DNA of 64,000 nucleotides from the NCBI RefSeq assembly GCF_011808225.1, contig NZ_SOYS01000001.1:696517-760516 (forward strand). The letters are read 5' to 3'. Below are positions 56,906-64,000 of the stretch, one piece after another. The notes under the pieces are model-generated. The model was not told where the DNA came from. It did no database searches and worked only from the letters and a program-made list of their open reading frames with translations. The position numbers were made by a program, and so were the translations under genes. The stretch is from Cedecea colo (GTDB taxonomy: Bacteria; Pseudomonadota; Gammaproteobacteria; Enterobacterales; Enterobacteriaceae). The number at the start of each line of letters is the position of its first letter. Position 1 is the stretch's first letter.

Positions 56906-58498
56906 TTATTTTACGTCCACCTGATAAAAAATGTGCTTCCCGAACGGGTCGATTTCATAGCCGCTTACCTCTTTGCGCACCGGTTCGAAAATCGTTGAGT
57001 GCGCAATCATCACCGCGGGCATCTGGTCGTGCATCATCTGCTGGGCTTCCTTATAAAGCGCCACGCGCTTATCGTGATTTCCCTCAGCGCGAGCTTGCAG
57101 AATCAGCTTATCAAACGGCTGGTAGCACCACTTCGATGAGTTGGAGCCGCCGTTCGCGGCAGTGCAGGTAAACAGCGGGCCGAAGAAGTTATCCGGGTCG
57201 CCGGTGGCCGTTGTCCAGCCCATCAGGGCAGCCTGATGATCGCCATTTTTCACGCGCTTAAGGTACTCGCCCCATTCATAGGTCACTACTTTCGCCGTCA
57301 CGCCCACTTTTGCCCAGTCGGCCTGGATCATCTCCGCCATACGTTTGGCGTTCGGGTTATAGGGACGCTGGACCGGCATGGCCCACAGGTCGATGGTCAT
57401 GCCGTTGGCGAAGCCCGCCTCCTTGAGCAGGGCTTTAGCCTGCTGTGGATCGTAGTCATAATCTTTTAGCTGGTCGTCCGCGCTCCACACGCCCGGCGGC
57501 AACAGATTTTTCGCCGCCGTACCGCTCCCCTGGAACACCGCCTCGATAATCGCCGGTTTATTGATAGCCAGCGCCAGCGCCTGACGCACTTTCACATTAT
57601 CCAGCGGCGCTTTCTGGGTATTAAACGCCAGGAAACCGGTGTTCAGCCCCGCTTTTTGCATCAGGGCGATGTCTTTGTTTTCTTTTATGCGCGGCAGATC
57701 CGCCGGGTTCGGGAACGGCATGACCTGGCATTCGTTTTTCTCAAGCTTCGCGTAGCGCACCGAAGCATCCGGCGTAATGGAGAAAATCAGGCGATTGAGT
57801 TTCGCTTTGCCCTGCCAGTAGTCCGGGAAGGCGGTAAACAGGATACGCGAATCTTTCTGATACTGTTTCAGCTCAAACGGCCCGGTGCCGATCGGGTTCA
57901 TATCCACGCGCTCAGGCGTGCCTGCTTTCAGCATCGCATCGGCATATTCAGCCGAGAGAATGGATGCGAAATACCAGCCTAAATCGGCGATGAACGGCGC
58001 TTCCGGATGGGCCAGCGTAAAGCGTACCGTATGATCATCGACCTTATCGATGGCGGTTATCAGCTTGCCGAACTCAAGGCTTTCGAAGTTGGAATAGTTA
58101 CCGTTGGAAACGTTGTGGTAAGGATGTTTTGCATCTTTCTGACGCATAAACGAGAAGATCACGTCATCGGCGTTAAAGTCGCGCGTCGGTTTGAAGTATT
58201 TGTTGCTCTGAAACTTCACTCCTTTACGGAGATGAAAAGTGTAAACCTTGCCGTCTTCGCTAACGTCCCAGCTTTCCGCAAGGCTCGGCTGCAGTTCGGT
58301 CGTGCCGACTTTGAAATCCACCAGCCGGTTATAAACCGGCACCGCACTGGCGTCGACGCTGGTGCCGGAGGTATATAACTGTGGGTTAAAGTTCTCCGGC
58401 GAGCCCTCGGAACAATAAACCAGCGTTTTTGCTGCGGCGCCTGAGCTGATTGAGATTGCGGCTACGGCCAGCGCAAGCGCGGTCATTTTTATTTTCAT
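56906..58498 (-). CDS. DppA-like periplasmic peptide-binding protein (orphan)
   Basis: 530 residues with a signal peptide (to about GAAA at 24). Strongly DppA-like: KTLVYCSEGSPENFNPQLYTSGT, PIGTGPFELKQYQKDSRI, FSITPDASVRYAKLEKNECQVMPFPNPAD and IDLWAMPVQRPYNPN. No permease or ATPase genes are next to it, so it must borrow the Dpp permease, or another, for transport, as MppA borrows Opp. Divergent from a peptidase T-like gene, suggesting a shared peptide-use role. Probably a paralogue of a dppA elsewhere. Confidence 0.85.
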   Translation of the reverse strand: MKIKMTALALAVAAISISSGAAAKTLVYCSEGSPENFNPQLYTSGTSVDASAVPVYNRLVDFKVGTTELQPSLAESWDVSEDGKVYTFHLRKGVKFQSNKYFKPTRDFNADDVIFSFMRQKDAKHPYHNVSNGNYSNFESLEFGKLITAIDKVDDHTVRFTLAHPEAPFIADLGWYFASILSAEYADAMLKAGTPERVDMNPIGTGPFELKQYQKDSRILFTAFPDYWQGKAKLNRLIFSITPDASVRYAKLEKNECQVMPFPNPADLPRIKENKDIALMQKAGLNTGFLAFNTQKAPLDNVKVRQALALAINKPAIIEAVFQGSGTAAKNLLPPGVWSADDQLKDYDYDPQQAKALLKEAGFANGMTIDLWAMPVQRPYNPNAKRMAEMIQADWAKVGVTAKVVTYEWGEYLKRVKNGDHQAALMGWTTATGDPDNFFGPLFTCTAANGGSNSSKWCYQPFDKLILQARAEGNHDKRVALYKEAQQMMHDQMPAVMIAHSTIFEPVRKEVSGYEIDPFGKHIFYQVDVK

Positions 58499-58615
58499 CG
58501 CTATCTTCCTGTTGGTTATCCTGCCCCTGAACGAATAAAGCTTGTACTAAGCGCTCTAATAAATAACATTAAATTTACATCGCCAACAAACAACATCGAA
58601 CAATAAGGAAACATT

Positions 58616-59845
58616 ATGCCCTCGCCGCTCTCCTCGCAGCTCACCCAACGCTTCTTCCGCTACCTGGCCGTCACCAGCCAGAGCGATCCTCGTGTTAACA
58701 CGCTGCCAAGCACGCCCGGCCAGCATGAAATGGCGAAAATGCTGGCTGCGGAACTGCGTGAACTCGGCCTGCAAAACGTGCTCATTGACGAGCATGCGAC
58801 CGTTACGGCGGTAAAAAAAGGCAACGTGTCGGGCGCGCCGCGGATAGGTTTTATCACGCATATCGATACCGTTGATGTGGGTCTGTCGCCGGATATTCAT
58901 CCGCAAATTTTGCGATTTACCGGCGAGGATTTATGCCTGAATGCGGAGAAAGATATCTGGCTGCGCACTTCTGAACATCCGGAAATTAACGCCTATCCGG
59001 GGGAAGAAATCATCTTCAGCGACGGAACCAGCGTGCTGGGCGCGGATAATAAAGCGGCGGTGACGGTGGTGATGACAATGCTGGAAAATCTCACCCCGGA
59101 GCATAAGCATGGCGATATCGTGGTGGCGTTTGTACCGGATGAAGAGATTGGCCTGTGCGGCGCGAAAGCGTTAGATCTGGCGCGTTTCGACGTTGATTTT
59201 GCCTGGACCATCGACTGCTGTGAATTAGGCGAAGTGGTGTATGAAAATTTTAACGCCGCCCATGCCGAGCTACGCTTTACCGGCGTGACCAGCCATCCGA
59301 TGTCCGCTAAAGGCGTGCTGGTGAATCCGCTGCTGATGGCGATGGATTACATCAGCCATTTCGACCGTCAGCAAACGCCGGAGCACACCGAAGGGCGAGA
59401 AGGCTACATCTGGTTTAACGGCATGCAGGCCTCCCAGAGCGAGGCGGTGCTGAAAGCCAATATCCGCGACTTTGATCTGGCTTGCTTTGAACGCCGTAAA
59501 AAGCAGATTGGTGAAGTTGCGCAGAAAATTGCCGCACAGCACCCAACGGCGCGGGTGGAATACCACATCAGCGATACCTACAGCAATATCAGCAACGCCA
59601 TTACCGACGATCGCCGGGCCATTGATTTGATTTTTGCCGCACTCGACGAGTTGAACATTGAGCCGAAGGTCATTCCGATGCGCGGCGGCACCGACGGGGC
59701 TGCGCTTTCCGCAAAAGGGTTATTAACGCCGAACTTCTTTACCGGCGCGCATAATTTCCATTCACGGTTTGAGTTTCTGCCGCTGAAGTCGTTCGAGGCA
59801 TCTTATAACGTGGCGCTGAAGCTGTGTCTGCTGGCGGCTAAATAA
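58616..59845 (+). CDS. Peptidase T-like M20 aminotripeptidase
   Basis: 409 residues, M20B family. Metal and catalytic motifs: HIDTVD (first zinc histidine and catalytic Asp), GADNKAA, PDEEIG (catalytic Glu pair), and late RGGTDGA and GAHNFHSRFEF. Length equals PepT, but the sequence departs widely from E. coli PepT (DCCELGEV for DGGGVGEL), so it is a second, divergent member and not the usual pepT orthologue. Removes N-terminal residues from tripeptides in the cytoplasm. AAGGAAAC precedes the ATG. Confidence 0.85.
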   Translation: MPSPLSSQLTQRFFRYLAVTSQSDPRVNTLPSTPGQHEMAKMLAAELRELGLQNVLIDEHATVTAVKKGNVSGAPRIGFITHIDTVDVGLSPDIHPQILRFTGEDLCLNAEKDIWLRTSEHPEINAYPGEEIIFSDGTSVLGADNKAAVTVVMTMLENLTPEHKHGDIVVAFVPDEEIGLCGAKALDLARFDVDFAWTIDCCELGEVVYENFNAAHAELRFTGVTSHPMSAKGVLVNPLLMAMDYISHFDRQQTPEHTEGREGYIWFNGMQASQSEAVLKANIRDFDLACFERRKKQIGEVAQKIAAQHPTARVEYHISDTYSNISNAITDDRRAIDLIFAALDELNIEPKVIPMRGGTDGAALSAKGLLTPNFFTGAHNFHSRFEFLPLKSFEASYNVALKLCLLAAK

Positions 59846-59855
59846 TCCATTTGTA

Positions 59856-59977
59856 GGGCGGATAAGCGTAAAGGCCGCTTGCCTTTCAGGCGGTTCCGCG
59901 GGTGGCGCTATGTTTATCCGCCCGACATTTGTCCGTATGGTTTCTGTAGGGTGGATAAGCGCAAGTCGCCATCCACC
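59856..59977. repeat. REP-like repeat pair after the peptidase T-like gene
   Basis: GGGCGGATAA...TTATCCGCCC (59856-59923) and GGTGGAT...ATCCACC (59950-59977) with GTAGGG(C/T)GGATAAGCG cores. Same family as 5801-5868. Lies between two convergent genes. Confidence 0.7.
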
Positions 59978-59986
59978 GCTACCTGG

Positions 59987-60580
59987 TTAAAGCTTACGAG
60001 CAAGCATGGTGGCAAAACGCAGCTTAATGCGGTTACCGTTCTCGTCGGTTTTATGTAGCTGGCCAACGTCTTCGTTATACTTAATCAGCTCCCAGCCCTG
60101 GTAATAATTGCTCAGCTCGCCCGCTTTGAACGCAAACGGGAACCCAACGTTACAGGGGAAATCTTCCGTATCCATCGCCGCCACGATCAGGTTATAGCCG
60201 CCCTTTCTGGTACAGCGCTGCATATTATCGATAAGGCCCGGAATGGTGTCGCGCTCAAGGAACATCATCACCACGGTGGAGAGAATAAAATCGTACTCGC
60301 CGTCAAATTTCAGTTCGTTCAGGTTAGCGATACCGGCGGTGATATTTTTTAATCCTTCCGCCTCGATAATCTGTTTCAGATTATTGATGCTCATTGGGTT
60401 TTTATCCCACGCGGTCACCTCAAAGCCTTTCTGGTTCAGGTACAGGCTGTTGCGACCGTTGCCGCAGCCCAGATCCAGCGCCTTGCCTGGTGGTACGATG
60501 GTCGCGGCATTCACCACGTCGGAATGTGTTGGCGTTAAACCATATTTTTCGCTGTAGTAACTTTCAGACTTCGCGGTCAT
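59987..60580 (-). CDS. tehB: Tellurite methyltransferase TehB
   Basis: 197 residues, same length as E. coli. Class I SAM-dependent methyltransferase: motif [25 protein letters not shown], and [13 protein letters not shown]. With TehA it gives resistance to tellurite and related oxyanions when expressed strongly. Its start overlaps the tehA stop by four bases. Confidence 0.95.
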   Translation of the reverse strand: MTAKSESYYSEKYGLTPTHSDVVNAATIVPPGKALDLGCGNGRNSLYLNQKGFEVTAWDKNPMSINNLKQIIEAEGLKNITAGIANLNELKFDGEYDFILSTVVMMFLERDTIPGLIDNMQRCTRKGGYNLIVAAMDTEDFPCNVGFPFAFKAGELSNYYQGWELIKYNEDVGQLHKTDENGNRIKLRFATMLARKL

Positions 60581-61569
60581 AAACGATCCTCTTTCATGGG
60601 CCTGGCCGTACGCACAATGAGTTTTCCCTGCATCAGCAGAATAAACGTGCGCACCAGCAGCAGGCCGATAATGACATTAGTAAAGATAAACAGCGGCAGC
60701 GCGACGACGGTAAAAATGCCGTCGCTGCTGTCGTGACTGAGATGCAGCGCGGTGGTTGCCAGCGCTGAGATGCCGAATGAGAAACTCCAGAACGAGGCGT
60801 TAAACGGCTGAGCCATATACCAGGGCATGAGGCGCAGCATAAAAAGCAGCTGCAATAAACCGTAGCCAAACAGCATTTTGGCAAAGAAATCCGCCCGTCC
60901 GCCGTTTACGCTGAGGTAAGCGCTACAGGCCACCAGCGCAGGAGCAAGCTGGATCCCAAGCGAGGTGCGAACCGGCGTGGGTAATGCTCCGGCGCTACGC
61001 ATACGGTGCAAAATAGCCGGTTCCAGGCTGAGCCAGGAAAAAACGCCCGCGCCAAAAAACAAAATCCCCAGGTCGTGATAACCCAGCGCCCCGCTCGCCA
61101 TCGCGCTGATAAAATTATTGGCGACCGTCGGCAAATACAGCCCCGGCGTGGTTGCCGTTTGCGGATGGTTTCCACGCCATAAACCGGCGCTTTGCCACGC
61201 GGCATAGCTGAGCTGCGCCGCTGCGCCCGCTACGAACATCCCCACCGCCACCGGCCGTAAGTAAGGCGCAATTCCGATAGCCACCAGCATCGTGGTTGCG
61301 GGAAAAAGGCTGACGAAGCTGCTCATTAACGGATGAAGAATTTCCTCTTTTACCGTCCGGGGATATTTTACCAGGCGGTACAAAAAAGCCAGCGCCAGCA
61401 GAAACCAGACTATCATAGCCAGGACTTCGAGGAACGCGCCAGGCAGCGGGCTAACGGGCCAGATAGCGGCGGCATAGCGCCACGCGAAACCCATTCCGAT
61501 TATCCCCAGCACCATACCGAAATACCCGGCGGGCAGATTAATCATCGTGGACGACACTGATTTGCTCAT
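60577..61569 (-). CDS. tehA: TehA, SLAC1-type membrane transporter
   Basis: 330 residues, ten helices in five hairpins, the TDT/SLAC1 anion-channel fold: [39 protein letters not shown], and [14 protein letters not shown]. Bacterial TehA is structurally a homologue of plant guard-cell anion channels. First gene of tehAB; an NsrR-type inverted repeat lies 15 bases upstream of its start codon. Confidence 0.95.
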   Translation of the reverse strand: MSKSVSSTMINLPAGYFGMVLGIIGMGFAWRYAAAIWPVSPLPGAFLEVLAMIVWFLLALAFLYRLVKYPRTVKEEILHPLMSSFVSLFPATTMLVAIGIAPYLRPVAVGMFVAGAAAQLSYAAWQSAGLWRGNHPQTATTPGLYLPTVANNFISAMASGALGYHDLGILFFGAGVFSWLSLEPAILHRMRSAGALPTPVRTSLGIQLAPALVACSAYLSVNGGRADFFAKMLFGYGLLQLLFMLRLMPWYMAQPFNASFWSFSFGISALATTALHLSHDSSDGIFTVVALPLFIFTNVIIGLLLVRTFILLMQGKLIVRTARPMKEDRL

Positions 61570-61583
61570 TTTGTTTATTTTTT

Positions 61584-61606
61584 AAAATGTATTTTAAATG
61601 CATTTT
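61584..61606. promoter_or_regulatory. NsrR-type operator of tehAB
   Basis: AAAATGTATTT-T-AAATGCATTTT: an 11-1-11 inverted repeat that fits the NsrR consensus AAGATGYATTT and its complement at all but one base per half. E. coli tehAB has been reported as an NsrR target. This predicts derepression by nitric oxide. Confidence 0.75.
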
Positions 61607-61681
61607 ATGCGATTCCGCGCCGGAACGCCACGCCAGCCATTTACCTGCTACGTTTTAAACAGGCCAAAGGGGGCAGAACGA

Positions 61682-62611
61682 ATGCGTAAATACGAATTAA
61701 CCGAGGATTCACAGCTTCACGATTATCTGCTCGATGGCGAAAAGCAACGGATCAGGCTCTGGCAAATCCGCGCGCTCCAGGACTTTAGCGATGTAAAAGC
61801 CGGACAAACCGGCGGCTGGGTGGAAAGTGAGGCAAGCCTGGATCAGCAAGGCGAATGCTGGATTTACGATAGCCAGTCTCTGGTATTCGGCGGCTCCGAC
61901 GTCAAAGACGATGCGCAAATTCATGGCGCCTCGACGCTTTGCCATCAGGCTCACGTCTCTGGTCATGCTTTCGTTGAAGATTCGCTGGTTAGCGGGGAAT
62001 GCTTTATCCGCGAAAATGCACGCGTAATAAACGACAGCCAGATTATTGCGTTGCGCGGCCTGACGGCGGACCACGACCAGCTGCTGCAAATCTATGGTAA
62101 CGCGGTGGTCCGCGCTTCCCGCGTAGTCCATCAGGCGCAAATTTATGGCGATGCCGTGGTCAGCAACGCGTTCATTGAACACCGCGCCGAGGTATTCGGG
62201 CACGCCGTGCTGGAAGGAAACGAGGATAACAACGTCTGGATTTGCGACTGCGCCCGCGTTTTCGAGAACGCCCGCATTATCGCCGGTAGCGGAGAAGACC
62301 AGATCCCGACCATTCGCTACTCCTCGCAGATTTATGGCAATGCGGTCATCGAAGGCGACTGCGTGCTAAAACATCACGTGCATATCTTCGATGATGCCAC
62401 GCTCATTGGCGGCCCTGTTCTGCTGGATAACCACGTGCAGATTTATGGTAGCGCGCGCGTAACGGGTAATGTGCTGATCGAAAATAACGTGCAGGTCTGC
62501 GACCTGGCAACGGTAGACGGAATTAACGGCGAAGCGATTCATATCCGCGGCAATAAGGCTGTCAACGGCGACCAGCGGGTAACCAGAACGCCGTTTTATG
62601 GTGTGTTTTGA
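61682..62611 (+). CDS. ydcK: YdcK, hexapeptide-repeat-like protein
   Basis: Start at ATG 61682 (MRKYELTEDSQLHDY) matching the E. coli N-terminus; an upstream ATG at 61598 lies within the tehA control region. 309 residues made of left-handed beta-helix repeats (IYGNAVVRASRVVHQ, IYGDAVVSNAFIEHR, IYGNAVIEGDCVLKHH, IYGSARVTGNVLIENN). Shorter than E. coli YdcK (326). E. coli keeps the same order tehA-ydcK-rimL. Enzymatic role unknown. Confidence 0.9.
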   Translation: MRKYELTEDSQLHDYLLDGEKQRIRLWQIRALQDFSDVKAGQTGGWVESEASLDQQGECWIYDSQSLVFGGSDVKDDAQIHGASTLCHQAHVSGHAFVEDSLVSGECFIRENARVINDSQIIALRGLTADHDQLLQIYGNAVVRASRVVHQAQIYGDAVVSNAFIEHRAEVFGHAVLEGNEDNNVWICDCARVFENARIIAGSGEDQIPTIRYSSQIYGNAVIEGDCVLKHHVHIFDDATLIGGPVLLDNHVQIYGSARVTGNVLIENNVQVCDLATVDGINGEAIHIRGNKAVNGDQRVTRTPFYGVF

Positions 62612-63166
62612 TTATTCCTCAACGCGCGCGTAGATATTCTGGTCGTGAAACTCACCGTTAAGAAACTCTGCCTGGCGTAAACATCCTTCGAGAATAAACC
62701 CGTTGCGTTGCGCCACCTTATTGCTTGCTTCGTTAGTCACGATGCATTTGATAACAAACCGGCGTACCGCATCTTCACCTGAATATTTAGCAATCATCGC
62801 TTCCAGCGCCTGCGAAATAATACCCTGCCCCTGCGCGCCCTCGTCCAGCCAGTAACCGATATAAGCCGTCTTATTGGTCGGTTCGATTTGATTAAACGAA
62901 ATCACGCCCGCCATCTCCTTATCCAGATAGATAAGAAACATTTTCGCGTAGCCGCGGTGGTGCAAAATATAATTTCCCTGCGCGGTCTTTAACGTATCCT
63001 CACGAGATGCTACATGCTGCGGCCACTCCATGGCTTTTTGCAGCCATGCCTTATTGCGCACCACAAGGGCGAACAGCTCATCAACATAGCGTTCATGAAT
63101 GGAGTGCAGCGTTATTTTCTCGTTAACTTTGATGACATCATCCTGCCAGTTTTCAGCCGCCTGCAA
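62612..63166 (-). CDS. rimL: RimL ribosomal protein L12 N-acetyltransferase
   Basis: 184 residues from a TTG start with GGAGG six bases upstream. GNAT fold with acetyl-CoA motif YWLDEGAQGQGIISQALEAM and NGFILEGCLRQAEFLNGEFHDQNIYAR, closely matching E. coli RimL (179). It acetylates Ser1 of L12 to give L7. Its stop is adjacent to the convergent ydcK stop. Confidence 0.92.
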   Translation of the reverse strand: MQAAENWQDDVIKVNEKITLHSIHERYVDELFALVVRNKAWLQKAMEWPQHVASREDTLKTAQGNYILHHRGYAKMFLIYLDKEMAGVISFNQIEPTNKTAYIGYWLDEGAQGQGIISQALEAMIAKYSGEDAVRRFVIKCIVTNEASNKVAQRNGFILEGCLRQAEFLNGEFHDQNIYARVEE

Positions 63167-63232
63167 GGTGAACCTCCGTAGTCCGGGACGTATTGACTAT
63201 AGTTAACACAGGCTTCAGTCAGGAGAAAGCGT

Positions 63233-63634
63233 ATGTCCCGAGTTGTTGCAGTCGATCATCTGGTGATTTCCGTCAGCGATTTCGCCGTCTCGCGTCGGTT
63301 CTATGCCGGCCTGATGGGCTTTCTGGGCTTCGAGGTGCTTGATGAGCACCCGGGGATGATGGGCTGGACCAACGGCTCAACCCGTCTGTGGATTAGCCAG
63401 GCTGACAAACAAGGACTCAGCCATCCTTATCGCAAAGGCGATCCGGGCTTTCATCATTACGCCTGGGGCTTACGCAACCGGCAGGATGTGGACGATCTGC
63501 AGGCGTGGCTGGTGAAGCATAACGTGACTATATTCGATCCCGCCGGCGAGTATTACCCGGATTATTATGCCGTTTTCTTCCTTGACCCGGACGGCATGAA
63601 GCTGGAAGGAATGTTTTATGGTGCCGAAAAGTAA
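63233..63634 (+). CDS. VOC (glyoxalase/bleomycin-resistance) family protein
   Basis: 133 residues, two beta-alpha-beta-beta-beta modules. Likely metal ligands H9 (VDHLVISV), H75 (PGFHHYAWG) and E127 (MKLEGMF). Divergent from rimL with GGAG before the ATG. Such proteins act as lyases, dioxygenases or resistance proteins; no specific function can be assigned. Confidence 0.8.
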   Translation: MSRVVAVDHLVISVSDFAVSRRFYAGLMGFLGFEVLDEHPGMMGWTNGSTRLWISQADKQGLSHPYRKGDPGFHHYAWGLRNRQDVDDLQAWLVKHNVTIFDPAGEYYPDYYAVFFLDPDGMKLEGMFYGAEK

Positions 63635-63880
63635 TCCTTCATCAGCAAATGCGCTCGTTACAGACGGTGGCACCGCCGCCGTTAATCTCGATGCCGAAAT
63701 CAGAATAAACATTCAAGTTCACCGACCGCTTATGCAAATTTCAGCCGCATCGCTGGCTTAATTTGCAGAAATTTCATTCTGTTTCCGGACATTCATTCAG
63801 CAATGACGTCAGAAATTGAGGACATTTGCAGTTATGCTGCCATGACTGCATAAATTGATAAGCAGGAAGGGGAAATATCC
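63635..63880. other. Gap after the VOC gene with no supported gene
   Basis: About 245 bases, AT-rich in its second half. A 47-codon ORF overlaps the VOC end but has no ribosome site. Nothing recognisable. Confidence 0.4.
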
Positions 63881-64000
63881 CTGAAGGATTATCTTGCTGA
63901 TTGTAAAGCTAGCGGCATCGATCCTTATGAACGGGAAGAAAAGATTAAAACCTTTACCCTGCGTTATCCGGAATCCTTTGGTGAAAGGCTGGCGATTGCC
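63881..64000 (+). CDS. Unidentified partial ORF running off the window
   Basis: An open frame encodes LKDYLADCKASGIDPYEREEK... to the last base (40 codons). Its charged, helix-rich character looks coding. The upstream in-frame stop at 63851 leaves no ATG, GTG or TTG; AGGAAGGGG precedes a CTG at 63881 by eight bases, so a CTG start or a damaged start are both possible. Family not recognised. Confidence 0.4.
   Translation, partial: MKDYLADCKASGIDPYEREEKIKTFTLRYPESFGERLAIA

Noticed and set aside
63617-63760. 47-codon ORF overlapping the end of the VOC gene
   Set aside because: No ribosome site and no family match; probably chance.

Overview
This 64 kb window is bacterial chromosome from a member of the Enterobacteriaceae. 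Most genes are close relatives of Escherichia coli K-12 terminus-region genes, often with the same protein length (dbpA, zntB, ycjG, tpx, ycjX, pspD, tehB) and in the same small-scale order. The gene order is not that of E. coli, and an rpfF gene next to the pdeR/rpfR gene points to a lineage such as Cronobacter, Enterobacter or Cedecea. I cannot fix the genus. I see no rRNA, tRNA, insertion sequence, prophage or CRISPR array.

Layout. 1-5.8 kb: end of a UhpB-like sensor kinase, a UhpC-like sensor/transporter and the hexose-phosphate ABC transporter afuABC. 5.9-13 kb: dbpA, fumD, a small ORF, an acetyltransferase gene broken by an amber codon, ttcA, a proline-rich microprotein, zntB, a membrane diguanylate cyclase and ybiI. 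13-17.4 kb: murein-peptide recycling (mppA, mpaA, ycjG) and tpx. 17.4-21.2 kb: a structured intergenic region and an AT-richer two-partner secretion pair with an unusually short exoprotein. 21.2-34.9 kb: a syntenic core of tyrR, ycjF, ycjX, pspDCBA, pspF, sapABCDF and fabI. 35-43.7 kb: yciW, rnb, rpfR/pdeR, rpfF and rlhA. 43.8-63.6 kb: the E. coli series ydcP(rlhA)-ydcN-ydcO-ydcL-tehB-tehA-ydcK-rimL, split by accessory blocks: an AraC regulator/EamA exporter pair; an RpiR-regulated beta-glucoside PTS with a GH4 enzyme; a LacI-regulated symporter plus GH5-like hydrolase; and a DppA-like/PepT-like peptide pair. A VOC protein and an unfinished ORF close the window.

How the genes work together. 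Sugar-phosphate sensing and uptake are coupled at the left end. Peptide handling recurs (mppA/mpaA/ycjG, sapA-F, the dppA-like and pepT-like genes). Envelope stress is covered by psp with a clear sigma-54 promoter. Second-messenger signalling is represented by the diguanylate cyclase and by the RpfF/RpfR pair, predicted to link a fatty-acid quorum signal (DSF family) to cyclic di-GMP turnover.

The items most worth following up are the rpfF-rpfR convergent pair with two perfect palindromes upstream of rpfF, an RpiR regulator with three HTH-like modules beside three matching TGAAA-N5-TTTCA sites, an NsrR-type 11-1-11 inverted repeat in front of tehAB, two abutting palindromes at the GH5/lacI divergent region, the short TpsA locus, and the DP-rich microprotein after ttcA.
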